From assembly GCF_000783395.1 (NCBI RefSeq), contig NZ_JSFK01000026.1, positions 93,992-157,991 on the forward strand: DNA of 64,000 bases. Direction: 5' to 3'. The stretch comes from Pseudomonas chlororaphis. Its GTDB lineage: Bacteria; Pseudomonadota; Gammaproteobacteria; Pseudomonadales; Pseudomonadaceae. The position numbers and the translations under genes are program-made. Of this stretch, positions 8,051 to 17,700 are shown piece after piece. Each line of letters opens with the position of its first letter. Within the stretch, counting starts at the first letter, position 1. The notes under the pieces were generated by a model that ran no database searches, was not told the origin of the DNA, and was given only the letters and a program-made list of their open reading frames with translations.

Positions 8051-9352
8051 ATGGACATGCACAACCTTGAAAATGCAGGGAAGCTGGATCTGGAATTTGG
8101 CACAGACGGCATTGAAATCATCCAGTCGAAGTATTCATCGATCGACATCACCGGCATACAAATAGGCGCGGATAAAAAAATCTATGTAGCGGGTACCGTA
8201 GAGAGCGCTTTCGTGCTGGGTCGCTGTCACGCAGACGGCACTCTCGATACCGGCTATGGCGATGCAGGGTTCGTTGACTGGGCTTATGACGGTTTCCACA
8301 TGGCGGGAGCAGGCGTCAGCTCTTTTGCTTTCAGGCCGGATGGGAAAGTCGTGGTCCAATGCGCGGTGCTCGGTTCTGCCGGACAGCAGGGCGCTGCGTT
8401 CTCACGCATTGATGTCAATGGCAAGATCGATGTGGGTTTCGGTAATGACGGCCATTTTGTTCCGGATATCGTGCTGTCGCCGCCAACGTCGCAACAGCCT
8501 CCAATCGAACCGAACGAAAGCCGTCGCAACGGGTTAGTGCAAGCCCATGGCCAAGCAACCCTTGCCTGTCCATTGCAACTACTGCCGGATGGAAAAATTC
8601 TGGCATCTGTAAGCTATTTTTTCGACTTTGGAAAATCTCAAGGGTTACTGATTCGCCTCGAGGAAAAAGGTCATCTGGACACGAGCTTCAACCAGATCGG
8701 GTATATAACCGTCTCTCACCCCGATTACTTGCTTAACGCCACGATCCTTAAGAGCATCATGGTGCAGGCCGACGGCAAGTATCTGGGTTGCGGCTGGGTA
8801 CATGACTCATCCTCCCCCGCCTCAGCCATGTTTGTTCGCTTTGACACCAACGGCAAAGAAGACCCGAAGTTCGGAAAGAATGGTTTCGTCACCGTCCCCG
8901 GTAAAGGCCTGGACCTATTGGTCCAGTTTATGGTTCAGCAGCCCAATCAACGTATTCTGGGGGTCTGCGATACGCTAGGCGATAAGGCCTTTATGATCAG
9001 CATCGAACCAGACGGCACGCCCAATATTCAGTTCAACGGCGGGAAACCGTTCGACATAGACCTGGAACCCGGCGCCCTCACTTCATTTTTCGGCGGGGCC
9101 ATTCAAAAGAACGGAAGAATTGTCGTGGCCGGTGGTCTTGGCCACGCAAATAGTCAGGTTGACATCGTTGTGGCGAGGTTTATCAATGCGCTATTTGATG
9201 GAGATTTCAATGAAGGCAAAGGCTGGGTACGCACTCACGTGCAGGACGGTGTGGAATATGCGACAGGCCTGACCCTGCAGGAAGACGGCAAGATTCTGAT
9301 TTGCGCGAAATTGCCTAATAATCAGTCCGCACTGTTGCGCTACCACGCCTGA
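8051..9352 (+). CDS. Delta-60 repeat protein, second copy
   Basis: The second member of the pair is also 433 residues long when read from the ATG at 8051, which has GGAG seven bases upstream; an upstream TTG at 8033 lacks this support. Delta-60 units are clear (LDLEFGTDGI, LDTGYGDAGF, LDTSFNQIGY and DPKFGKNGF, each linked to DGKxL-type strands). The sequence has diverged widely from copy one, so the duplication is old, yet the box, -10 spacing, gene length, C-terminal LRYHA and terminator are retained. No export signal is visible. It ends convergently with the enoyl-CoA hydratase gene. Confidence 0.85.
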   Translation: MDMHNLENAGKLDLEFGTDGIEIIQSKYSSIDITGIQIGADKKIYVAGTVESAFVLGRCHADGTLDTGYGDAGFVDWAYDGFHMAGAGVSSFAFRPDGKVVVQCAVLGSAGQQGAAFSRIDVNGKIDVGFGNDGHFVPDIVLSPPTSQQPPIEPNESRRNGLVQAHGQATLACPLQLLPDGKILASVSYFFDFGKSQGLLIRLEEKGHLDTSFNQIGYITVSHPDYLLNATILKSIMVQADGKYLGCGWVHDSSSPASAMFVRFDTNGKEDPKFGKNGFVTVPGKGLDLLVQFMVQQPNQRILGVCDTLGDKAFMISIEPDGTPNIQFNGGKPFDIDLEPGALTSFFGGAIQKNGRIVVAGGLGHANSQVDIVVARFINALFDGDFNEGKGWVRTHVQDGVEYATGLTLQEDGKILICAKLPNNQSALLRYHA

Positions 9353-9378
9353 GTTTCTACAACCGTCTCAAGTGCAAC

Positions 9379-9402
9379 GCCCTGCCATGTAAATGGCAGG
9401 GC
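9379..9402 (+). terminator. Terminator hairpin after the second delta-60 gene
   Basis: The same GCCCTGCCAT/ATGGCAGGGC stem as at 7878, here followed by GCTTTA with no full T-run, so termination may be weaker. Confidence 0.7.
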
Positions 9403-9439
9403 GCTTTATATTGGGCCTGACAACTGTGTTGGCTGACCA

Positions 9440-9471
9440 GGCCCCTTCGCGAGCAAGCTCGCGAAGGGGCC
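9440..9471. repeat. Perfect 14-bp-stem palindrome between convergent genes
   Basis: GGCCCCTTCGCGAG and its exact complement flank a CAAG loop. The core TCGCGAGCAAGCTCGCGA belongs to the same REP family as the elements at 31184, 37253 and 41106. It sits between the second delta-60 gene and the enoyl-CoA hydratase gene and could limit read-through from both sides. Confidence 0.7.
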
Positions 9472-9490
9472 GGAATAATCAACGAATATC

Positions 9491-10240
9491 TCAATGCCGT
9501 TTGATAAACCCGGTCAGCGCCGCCAAGGCTTCCGGCGAACGCAGCCTTTGCGTGAATAACTCGCCCTCCTCCTCGATCACCTTACGGATCAACTCGCGAT
9601 CCGGCGCCTTCATCAATTGCTTGCTGATGCGCACCGCTTCGGCCGGTAACTCATCGAAACGCAGAGCCACTTCCCGTGCCTTGCGCAACGCCGCATCACC
9701 ACTGCCCAACGCCTCGGTGGCAATCCCCCACTGCGCAGCCTGTTCACCGGTAAAGCCTTCGCCCAGTAACAGAAGCTCCGCCGCTTTGGCCTGCCCGAGC
9801 AGACGCGGCAGAATCAGGCTGGAGCCGAATTCCGGGCATAAACCGAGATTGACGAACGGCATGCGCAAACGCGCATCGCGGGCCACGTAAACCAGATCAC
9901 AGTGCAGCAGCAATGTCGTGCCAATGCCCACCGCTGCACCCGCGACGGCAGCGATCACCGGTTTGCGGCACTCCAGCAGATTGAGCATGAAGTGAAACAC
10001 CGGACTGTCGAGGTCGCTCGGCGGTTGCTGGACAAAGTCGGCGATGTCGTTACCGGCGGTGAAGCACTCGGCACTGCCGGTGATCAGCACAGCGTTGATT
10101 TCAGGGTCGCCATCGGCCTGCTTCAACGCCTCGGCGAGGCGGCTGTACATCGCGCGGGTCAGGGCGTTTTTCTTGTCCGGGCGGTTGAGGCGCAGGGTCA
10201 GTAAACCGCGTTCGCGTTCCAGCAGGATGGCATCGGTCAT
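9491..10240 (-). CDS. Enoyl-CoA hydratase/isomerase family protein
   Basis: A 249-residue crotonase-fold protein expected to act on acyl-CoA thioesters. The two oxyanion-hole segments (CFTAGNDIADF near residue 60 and the AVAGAAVGIG segment near residue 100) are present. The catalytic-Glu region GLCPEFGSSLILPR keeps one acidic residue, as in many isomerase-like members. I chose the ATG at 10240; a TTG at 10273 would overlap the upstream reductase gene's stop codon. It follows the ferredoxin reductase gene by about 30 bases and is probably co-transcribed with it. The true substrate cannot be told. Confidence 0.85.
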   Translation of the reverse strand: MTDAILLERERGLLTLRLNRPDKKNALTRAMYSRLAEALKQADGDPEINAVLITGSAECFTAGNDIADFVQQPPSDLDSPVFHFMLNLLECRKPVIAAVAGAAVGIGTTLLLHCDLVYVARDARLRMPFVNLGLCPEFGSSLILPRLLGQAKAAELLLLGEGFTGEQAAQWGIATEALGSGDAALRKAREVALRFDELPAEAVRISKQLMKAPDRELIRKVIEEEGELFTQRLRSPEALAALTGFIKRH

Positions 10241-10269
10241 GGCGTGTCTCGCGTCTGAAATATCAGCGC

Positions 10270-11205
10270 TCAACCACGGCTCAAAAATACGTCAGCCAGC
10301 AGTTGATTGCGCGGCAATCCGGCCAGGTAAAGACGCCGGGCGAAGGCGTCGACGCTGGCCGTCGAGCCGCAGACTAAGGCCAGGGTTTGTCGGGAAACAA
10401 GGCGCAGTTGCGCCAAAGCGGCGGCTGACTCGGCCGCTGCCCACAGCTCGACAGTGAGGTTTTCCCGTTGTGCGGCCAGTGCAGCAAGGGGTTTGGCCAG
10501 ATAGTGCTGCCCGGCATCATGGGCCACGTGAATAACGCGTATCGCCCCTTGGTGATCCTGGCGCAAGGCTTCACGCAACACGCCGAACAACGGGCCTAAA
10601 CCGGTGCCGGCGGCCAGCAGCCACAGCGGCCGGTTGTGCCAGTCCGGGTCGTAATGCAAGGCGCCGCCACGAAGTTCGCCGAGGCGGATCGGGTCGCCGA
10701 TCTGTAATCTTCGCGCGGCATCACTGAATTCACCGGGCTGGCGGCAATCGAGATGGAATTCAAGAAAACGGTCTTCTTCCGGCAGGCTCGCCAGCGAGTA
10801 CGGCCGCGCAATGTGCTCGATCCACAGCACCAGATGTTGCCCGGCGCTGTAGCGCAGCGGCCGTTGCGGGGTCAGACGCAAGCGCAGCACGCTGTCGCTG
10901 AGCCAGTCCAGCGCTTCGACCACTGCCGGGCGACCGTCGGTGATCGGGTCGAACGTATGCACCTGCAAGTCTTCGACGATCTGGCACTGACAGGCCAGGC
11001 GCCAGCCCTCCTGACGCTGCGCAACGCTCAAGGCGTCCGGCCGATTGTCAGCCGGCAGGCCTTGCACGCATTGCACCAGGCAGGCATGGCAACTGCCGGC
11101 GCGGCAGCTGTAAGGCACCGCGACGCCATGCTGATTGAGGGCATCGAGCAGATTGCTGCCCGGGGCCACCGACCATTGTCGTTCACCGACGCGAAGTTCA
11201 GGCAT
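10270..11205 (-). CDS. 2Fe-2S ferredoxin/flavin reductase electron-transfer protein
   Basis: The 311-residue protein joins a plant-type ferredoxin domain (CRAGSCHACLVQC with a further Cys in LACQC, residues about 35-75) to a ferredoxin-NADP reductase-like module with the flavin motif RPYSLAS and the nucleotide motif GTGLGPLFGVL. This is the layout of reductase components of oxygenases and of methane/phenol hydroxylase reductases. The ATG at 11205 lies inside the last codons of the diguanylate cyclase gene, with GGGAG seven bases upstream, so translation is coupled. No oxygenase component lies nearby, so its partner is unknown. Confidence 0.85.
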   Translation of the reverse strand: MPELRVGERQWSVAPGSNLLDALNQHGVAVPYSCRAGSCHACLVQCVQGLPADNRPDALSVAQRQEGWRLACQCQIVEDLQVHTFDPITDGRPAVVEALDWLSDSVLRLRLTPQRPLRYSAGQHLVLWIEHIARPYSLASLPEEDRFLEFHLDCRQPGEFSDAARRLQIGDPIRLGELRGGALHYDPDWHNRPLWLLAAGTGLGPLFGVLREALRQDHQGAIRVIHVAHDAGQHYLAKPLAALAAQRENLTVELWAAAESAAALAQLRLVSRQTLALVCGSTASVDAFARRLYLAGLPRNQLLADVFLSRG

Positions 11206-12316
11206 CGACGTTCTCCCACGCGGCCGCACAACGATTGCGTCCATCACGTTTGGCCCGATACAGCGCCTGATCGGCGCGCTGCAAGGCGTCGTCCAGATCA
11301 TCGCCCAACGCCAACAGCGTCATGCCGGCCGACAGGCTGAGGTTGCGCACATTCAGGCCCACCAGTTCGACGTCGGTGAAGGCAATACGCAGACGCTCGC
11401 AGCAGGCGGTCAGCCGTTCGGCGTCGCAATCGGGCAGTAACACAACGAATTCCTCACCACCATAACGCGCCAGCACATCGCCGTCGCGCAGACACGCTTG
11501 AGCGACGCCGGCAAAGGCCTGCAACACCTGATCGCCCGCGGCGTGACCGTGCAGATCGTTGATGCGTTTGAAGTGGTCGAGGTCGATCAGTGCCAGGCCG
11601 TGCACGATGTCGTCGTCCATCGCATTCAGCTCACGCGAGGCCAGACGCAGAAAATGCCGGCGATTGAACAGCCCGGTCAATTCATCGGTGGCGACCAGAT
11701 CTTCGAGCTGACGCATCATCCCGCGCAGGGTGTCCTGATGCGCCTGCAAGGCAAACCGGCGCTGGCGCTGGCGTTGTCGCGACACCTGGACGAAGCGCGC
11801 ATAAAGCACCAGCCACGCGAGCACCATCGCCAGAATGCATACCTGCAAAGCCGCGAGCGCGGGCTCGCGCAAACGGAAGTGGTAACCGTCCCACAGCGTG
11901 ATCGCGCAGAAACTGAAGAACACCAGCAACGCGCAACGCACGAACGCCCGTCGACTGAGGTGGAACAGGCCGAACAGCAGAATCAGCACATAGAACACCA
12001 GAAAGGCGCCGCGTGCTTCATCCAGATGGGCGATCAACCAAGTCTGCCAGCCGAGGCCGAGCAGCACTTGTGTTTCGGTCAGGCTGGGATCGGCAAAGCG
12101 CAGGTTGCGCCCGCTCCAGAACAGCGCGAACAGCGCCGACTGACTGATCACCACCAGCGCACTGCCGATGGCCACGGAGCTGAGCGTCTGGTCGTAATGA
12201 CCGGTGAAAAACGCCAGCCACAGCAGCAGCAAAGCCAATCCATAGGTGGCCGCAGCAAGGGCAAAGCGTTTGAGCAAAAGACGTTGGATGGCGTTATGGG
12301 TCAATCGTTGACTCAC
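11198..12316 (-). CDS. sadC: Membrane diguanylate cyclase, SadC-like
   Basis: The protein makes c-di-GMP from two GTP at the inner membrane. About five or six hydrophobic helices fill residues 15-185. A GGDEF domain with an intact active site RYGGEEF follows. An RxxD feedback-inhibition site (RDGD) stands five residues before GGEEF, so product inhibition is expected. Position next to the ferredoxin reductase, enoyl-CoA hydratase and fumarase matches PAO1 SadC as I recall it, although at 372 residues this is shorter than the roughly 490 I remember. The start is GTG at 12316 without a clear ribosome binding site. Cyclase activity is near certain; the SadC name rests on synteny. Confidence 0.8.
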   Translation of the reverse strand: MSQRLTHNAIQRLLLKRFALAAATYGLALLLLWLAFFTGHYDQTLSSVAIGSALVVISQSALFALFWSGRNLRFADPSLTETQVLLGLGWQTWLIAHLDEARGAFLVFYVLILLFGLFHLSRRAFVRCALLVFFSFCAITLWDGYHFRLREPALAALQVCILAMVLAWLVLYARFVQVSRQRQRQRRFALQAHQDTLRGMMRQLEDLVATDELTGLFNRRHFLRLASRELNAMDDDIVHGLALIDLDHFKRINDLHGHAAGDQVLQAFAGVAQACLRDGDVLARYGGEEFVVLLPDCDAERLTACCERLRIAFTDVELVGLNVRNLSLSAGMTLLALGDDLDDALQRADQALYRAKRDGRNRCAAAWENVDA

Positions 12317-12451
12317 CGTGCGATAGGAGGCTGACCGAGTGTCCTACTCTACAGACCGGCTGCCACTTTAGAGGCGTAGTCGATAAATGACCACCGATTT
12401 TCGGGCTCGAAATTTGACGTCAAAAGTGTGGCCTGCGTATACCGCCAAAAG

Positions 12452-12717
12452 CCCCTCACCCTAGCCCTCTCCCAGAGGGAGAGGGGACTGACCGAGTCGA
12501 TTGTTGGCGATACGCCGACCTGAATTACCGAGCCGAACTCAGGTTTGAACAGCATAAGATCGGCTCCCGCTCCTGAGCTGAACTCAGGTCTGAACAGCAT
12601 GAAGATCAGCTCCCTTTCCCGAGTCGAACTCAGGTTTGAACTACATGAAGATCGGCTCCCTTTCCCCCTCGACCCCTTGGGGGCGGTCCGACGTTTCGGG
12701 AGGGCTGGGGTGAGGGG
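12452..12717. repeat. Terminal-inverted-repeat element, copy 1
   Basis: The element starts CCCCTCACCCTAGCCCTCTC and ends with the near complement GGAGGGCTGGGGTGAGGGG. Copies at 27910, 33928 and 38331 share both ends and parts of the interior. It has no coding capacity and lies between sadC and fumarase. It may be a MITE-like or large REP-derived unit. This copy is the longest because a 46-base tandem array (12530-12666) sits inside it. The rest of the gap 12317-12999 holds the AGCTTGCA-type repeat at 12868 and the fumarase promoter. Confidence 0.7.
12530..12666. repeat. Three 45-46 bp tandem repeats
   Basis: Three units begin at 12530, 12575 and 12621. Each reads GAGYYGAACTCAGGTYTGAA and ends in GATCRGCTCCC plus a pyrimidine tail. 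The second and third differ at few positions and the first lacks one base. They lie within the inverted-repeat element. The arrangement suggests slippage expansion and could vary between strains. Confidence 0.8.
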
Positions 12718-12867
12718 GTGGCTCTTGAAGTGCAAACCCGCTGTCCGATGTTCGCCCACCCATGCGACCAACGAATGACTGCCGGCGCGTGTATGCCCCA
12801 CCGAGGCGCGGTATACTGCCGCGCCTTTTTAGCGTCGCGCCAGCAGCCCCGGCGTGCCCGGCCCAAA

Positions 12868-12961
12868 GGGCCAGCTTCAAGTTGCAAGCTCCAAGCCGCA
12901 AGCTCGAACAGTCCGCGTACTGCTCCAACTTGCCGCTCGAAGCTAGAAGCTCAAAGCTGCC
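12868..12961. repeat. AGCTTGCAAGCTC-type dispersed repeat
   Basis: The stretch is made of short mirror and inverted words such as AGCTTCAAGTTGCAAGCTCC and CGAAGCTAGAAGCTCAAAGC. A related stretch lies at 48507-48580, again just beside a start or stop codon. It precedes the fumarase gene and may overlap its promoter region. Confidence 0.5.
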
Positions 12962-12999
12962 CTATTAAAATGTTCCCGTCTTTTAGAGGAGCGCGACTC

Positions 13000-14523
13000 A
13001 TGACCGTGATCAAGCAAGACGACCTGATTCAGAGCGTTGCCGACGCCCTGCAGTTCATTTCCTATTACCACCCCGTGGATTTCATCCAGGCGATGCACGA
13101 AGCCTACCTGCGCGAAGAATCGCCAGCGGCCCGTGACTCGATGGCGCAGATCCTGATCAACTCGCGCATGTGCGCCACCGGCCACCGCCCGATCTGCCAG
13201 GACACCGGTATCGTCACCGTGTTCGTGCGCGTCGGCATGGACGTGCGTTGGGATGGCGCCACCATGGGCCTGGACGACATGATCAACGAAGGCGTGCGTC
13301 GCGCCTACAACCTGCCGGAAAACGTCCTGCGTGCCTCGATCCTCGCCGACCCGGCGGGTGCTCGGAAAAACACCAAGGACAACACCCCGGCCGTGATTCA
13401 CTACTCCATCGTCCCGGGCAACACCGTGGAAGTGGACGTGGCGGCCAAGGGCGGCGGTTCCGAGAACAAGTCGAAAATGGCCATGCTCAACCCGTCCGAC
13501 TCGATCGTTGACTGGGTATTGAAGACCGTTCCGACCATGGGCGCCGGCTGGTGCCCACCGGGCATGCTCGGTATCGGCATCGGCGGCACCGCCGAGAAAG
13601 CCGCGGTCATGGCCAAGGAAGTGTTGATGGAGTCCATCGACATCCACGAGCTGAAAGCCCGTGGCCCGCAGAACCGCATCGAAGAAATGCGCCTGGAGCT
13701 GTTCGAGAAGGTCAATCAGTTGGGCATCGGCGCCCAGGGCCTCGGTGGCCTGACCACCGTGCTCGACGTGAAGATCATGGACTACCCGACCCACGCCGCC
13801 TCGCTGCCGGTGTGCATGATCCCGAACTGCGCCGCCACCCGTCACGCACACTTCGTGCTCGACGGTTCCGGCCCGGCCTCGCTGGAAGCGCCACCGCTGG
13901 ACGCCTACCCGGAAATCGTCTGGGAAGCCGGCCCGTCGGCGCGTCGCGTCAACCTCGACACCCTGACCCCGGAAGACGTGCAGAGCTGGAAGCCGGGCGA
14001 AACCGTCCTGCTCAACGGCAAAATGCTCACCGGTCGCGACGCGGCGCACAAGCGCATGGTCGAGATGCTGAACAAAGGTGAAACACTGCCGGTCGACCTC
14101 AAAGGTCGCTTCATCTACTACGTTGGCCCGGTTGATCCGGTCGGTGACGAAGTGGTTGGCCCGGCTGGCCCGACCACCGCGACGCGGATGGACAAGTTCA
14201 CCCGGCAGATCCTTGAGCAGACCGGCCTGTTGGGCATGATCGGCAAATCCGAGCGCGGCCCGACCGCAATCGAAGCGATCAAGGACAACAAAGCCGTGTA
14301 CCTGATGGCCGTCGGCGGCGCTGCTTACCTGGTTGCTCAGGCGATCAAGAAGTCGAAAGTGCTGGCGTTCGCCGAACTGGGCATGGAAGCGATCTACGAG
14401 TTCGAGGTCAAGGACATGCCGGTCACCGTTGCGGTGGACAGCAAAGGTGAATCCGTTCACATCACCGGTCCTGCGATCTGGCAACAAAAGATCAGCGAAA
14501 GCCTGGCGGTAGAAGTGCAGTAA
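13000..14523 (+). CDS. fumA: Class I (4Fe-4S) fumarate hydratase
   Basis: It interconverts fumarate and malate in the citric acid cycle and is oxygen-sensitive. The 507-residue protein carries the expected cluster and active-site regions, including GHRPICQDTGI, the GGGSENKSKMAM segment and PNCAATRHAHF in the N-terminal domain, then the swivel domain with YYVGPVDP and GPTTATRMD. AGAGGA lies nine bases before the ATG at 13000; longer upstream frames run through repeat DNA. A hairpin terminator follows at 14540. It marks the boundary between conserved chromosome and the Tc toxin locus. Confidence 0.95.
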   Translation: MTVIKQDDLIQSVADALQFISYYHPVDFIQAMHEAYLREESPAARDSMAQILINSRMCATGHRPICQDTGIVTVFVRVGMDVRWDGATMGLDDMINEGVRRAYNLPENVLRASILADPAGARKNTKDNTPAVIHYSIVPGNTVEVDVAAKGGGSENKSKMAMLNPSDSIVDWVLKTVPTMGAGWCPPGMLGIGIGGTAEKAAVMAKEVLMESIDIHELKARGPQNRIEEMRLELFEKVNQLGIGAQGLGGLTTVLDVKIMDYPTHAASLPVCMIPNCAATRHAHFVLDGSGPASLEAPPLDAYPEIVWEAGPSARRVNLDTLTPEDVQSWKPGETVLLNGKMLTGRDAAHKRMVEMLNKGETLPVDLKGRFIYYVGPVDPVGDEVVGPAGPTTATRMDKFTRQILEQTGLLGMIGKSERGPTAIEAIKDNKAVYLMAVGGAAYLVAQAIKKSKVLAFAELGMEAIYEFEVKDMPVTVAVDSKGESVHITGPAIWQQKISESLAVEVQ

Positions 14524-14539
14524 GCCCTTCATCTCCATG

Positions 14540-14580
14540 AAAACGGCTGGTTCATCCGCAGTGATGACCCGGCCGTTTTT
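14540..14580 (+). terminator. Probable terminator of fumarase
   Basis: AAACGGC and its complement GCCGTTT flank a long loop with a secondary stem, and a T-run ends the element at 14580. It isolates the Tc promoter from fumarase read-through. Confidence 0.65.
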
Positions 14581-14638
14581 GCATGTGCAAACCAGTCGCG
14601 ATAAAAACCACGTCAATGCATACAAAATGATCTTGCGC

Positions 14639-14658
14639 ACCTGTCAGATCTGACAGGT
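14639..14658 (+). promoter_or_regulatory. Perfect lux-box palindrome, site E, upstream of the Tc toxin genes
   Basis: ACCTGTCAGATCTGACAGGT is a perfect 20-base palindrome of CT-N12-AG form and the best of the five sites. A -10 element is less obvious than at the other sites: TATTGT (14674-14679) or TAGCGT (14680-14685) are candidates. The TcB start codon lies 68 bases past the box. LuxR-type binding is inferred from sequence likeness. Confidence 0.65.
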
Positions 14659-14725
14659 CCATTTCAACGCGAATATTGTTAGCGTCAATCCATTCACGCC
14701 CACCCCGCGCGCAATGGATCCGACC

Positions 14726-17700
14726 ATGCCTGATCAACAAGAGCTGAGCATCACCACCCCCTCCATCGCCAAAAGCGCATCGATTGCCACCATCGGCAAA
14801 AGCTGGGGCGCCGTGGGGCCGACCGGTGCGGCTTCGTTCGAACTGCCGATTCCGACGTCCGCCGGGCGAGGCTGGGACCCGCAGTTTTCGCTGAGTTACA
14901 GCAGTCAGAGTGGCAACGGTTCATTCGGGCTTTTCTGGCACTTGGCCGGCGCGGGTCAGATCAGCCGCGGCACCCAAAAAGGTGTGCCGCGCTATACCGA
15001 TCATGACGAGATCGTCGGTGTCGATGGCGAAGTGTGGATGCCGGAGCTCGATGAGCATGGTGAACTCAAGTTCCGAGAGGAAAGCGTCTACAACGGCGTC
15101 GACATTGGCCCGCACAGAGTCGTGCGCTATTGGCCTCGAGTGGAAAGCGATTTTGCCTTGCGCGAGCGCTGGCAGCGGCAGACCCGAGAAGCCGATCCAC
15201 CCGTGTTCTGGCTGATCCACGGCGCCGACGGCTCGCTGCACCTTTACGGCAAAACCGAAGCAGCACGAGTCGCCGATCCTGACACTCCTGGACGAATCGC
15301 CACATGGCTGCTGTGCGAAAGCATGAACGCGCGCGGCGAACACATTTGCTTCGAATACAAGGCCGACGATCAGGATTTTGACCCGCTGCATGACTACCGC
15401 GCCCAGCGCTACTTGCGTCGCGTGTGCTACGGCAACTTCACCGCCAGCAGTGATCTGTACAGTTGGACATCGGACAATCCTGCCGAACTGGATTGGCACT
15501 TTCATCTGCTGTTCGATTACGGCGAGCGCAGCACATCACTGACCGATATCCCTGCGTACGACGATGATCCCCTGAAACCCTGGACGGTCCGCCCGGATCG
15601 TTTTTCAACCCATGGTCAGGGTTTTGAACTGGGCACTCGCAGGCTCTGCCAACAGACGTTACTGTTTCATCACTTCCCCGAGCAATCGACTGACCAACCG
15701 AAACTGGTGCGCCGCTTGTTACTGGAATACCACCCACCGCAAAATATCGCGCAGTGGGCCTACAGCCAGATCAGCGCGGCGCACTATCAGGCGTACGATG
15801 CCAACGGCGTCGTCGAAAACACGCCACCAGTCGAGTTCGACTACGCCCCTTTCGACATCAATAAAACCCCACATCGCTTCCTTGAACTTGATATACAGCC
15901 GGGTATCGAGGACGGTGGTTTTTACCAGTGCGTCGACCTTTATGGCGAAGGCGTTCCGGGTTTTCTCTGCCGCTACGACCAGAGTTGGTACTACCGCGAA
16001 CCGCGGCGCGCGACGAAGGGAACCGATGAAATCGGCTATGGGCCATGGATCGCGCTAGACAAGATTCCGCTTGCTGATCGCAACCGTCCGGTACAGCAAC
16101 TGCTGACCGACCTGACGGGTGACGGTCGGCTCGACTGGGTCACCGCGCAACCGGGTATCAGTGGTTTTCGCACCCTGACAGAACAACGCACGTTTGCCGA
16201 CTTCGTCCCGTTCGGCAAATTCCCCCCGGAGTTTTTCAACGCGCTCTCGACACTCGGCGACTTGAGTGGAGATGGCCTGAGTAGCCTGGCATTGATCGGG
16301 CCGAACTCGGTGCGACTGTATGCCAACGAACGCGAACAAGGCTTCGCGGCGCCTGAAGAGGTGCGGCACGAACCCGACGACGATCGCTTGCCACTGTTCA
16401 GCAATTCCCCGACAGAACTGGTGCTGTTGGGCAACCTGCTGGGCAGCGACATGCCCGAGCTGTGCCGGATTCGCCACGATGAAATCCGCTGCTGGCCGAA
16501 CCTGGGCCATGGCCGCTTTGGCAAGGGTCGCAAGATCAGCGCGTTGCCGTTCAGCTATGAGCAATTTGACTCGTCACGGGTACGCCTTGCCGACCTCGAC
16601 GGCTCCGGTGCCGCGTCGCTGATTTATCTGAAGTCAGAGGCCTTCGATATCTACTTGAACCGGGGTGGCAACGGTCTGGAGCAGACGCCGATCAGCGTGC
16701 CGTGGCCCGCCGGCGTGCGCTACGACCGTCTCTGCCAGGTGACTTTCGCCGACCTGCAAGGCCTGGGCTGCGCCAGTTTGATCCTGACGGTGACGCACAT
16801 GCAGCCGCAGCACTGGCGCTACGATTTCGTTTCGGCCAAGCCGTATCTGCTGACCAGCAGCAACAACAATATGGGTTGCAGTGCCAGCGTGGTCTACCGC
16901 AGCTCGGCGCAGGAATGGCTGGATGAGAAACGCCGCTTGCCCCCCCTGAGACGTTTTCCGGCTTGCCACCTGCCGTTCCCGGTGGCGGTGGTCAAAAAAC
17001 AGCAGCAACTGGATGAAATCACCGGCAACTGTCTGACGCAGATTTTCACTTGGTGGGGAGGTTTCTACGACAGCCGCGAGCGCGAGTTCCGCGGTTTCGG
17101 CCTGTTGCAGCAAACCGACAGCGAGAGCGCCAGCGACGATGAGGGCGAAGGCTTCAGCGAGCCGATGCGGGTGTTCACCTGGTTTCATACCGGGCAATCG
17201 ATGGACCGGTCGCGCGACGACTATTTCAAGCACGACGCGGATGCGGTGGCGCTGGGCAATACGCTGTTCAGTCGCCATCACCGGGAAGACGATGTCGACG
17301 AAATCATTCCTGCGCACGATGACGACACTCGGTATCAGATCTCCCGGGCGCTGGCAGGCGCCGTAACACGCATCGAGACCTATGCCGACGCAGACGTGGA
17401 TGCCCCCGGAATCGCCACACCTTACGCCGTCGAAGAAACGCGCTATCTGGTGCGTGAGGTGCGCGAGCAAGGCGCTTATGCCGCCGCCGTATTGCTGCCG
17501 CTGATGGTGGAGAAAATCAGCTATCAGTACGACGGATACGTCGATGATCCCCTGTGCAGGAAGGATGTGGTCCTGCGCTACAACGCTTATGGCCAGTCGA
17601 CGCATTCAATCACAGTAAGCTACGCCCGGCGGCTCACCGAAACGGATACGCCACCATTCGACGATCCTGATGAACAGCAGTGGTGGTATGACGCCCATGA

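Noticed and set aside
9418..9432. TGACAACTGTGTT as a lux-type half site
   Set aside because: Only a fragment remains and it lies between convergent genes, with no start codon to serve.
12718..12999. N-terminal extension of fumarase
   Set aside because: The extra 94 codons run through repeat DNA and lack homology to class I fumarases; the ATG at 13000 has a good ribosome binding site.
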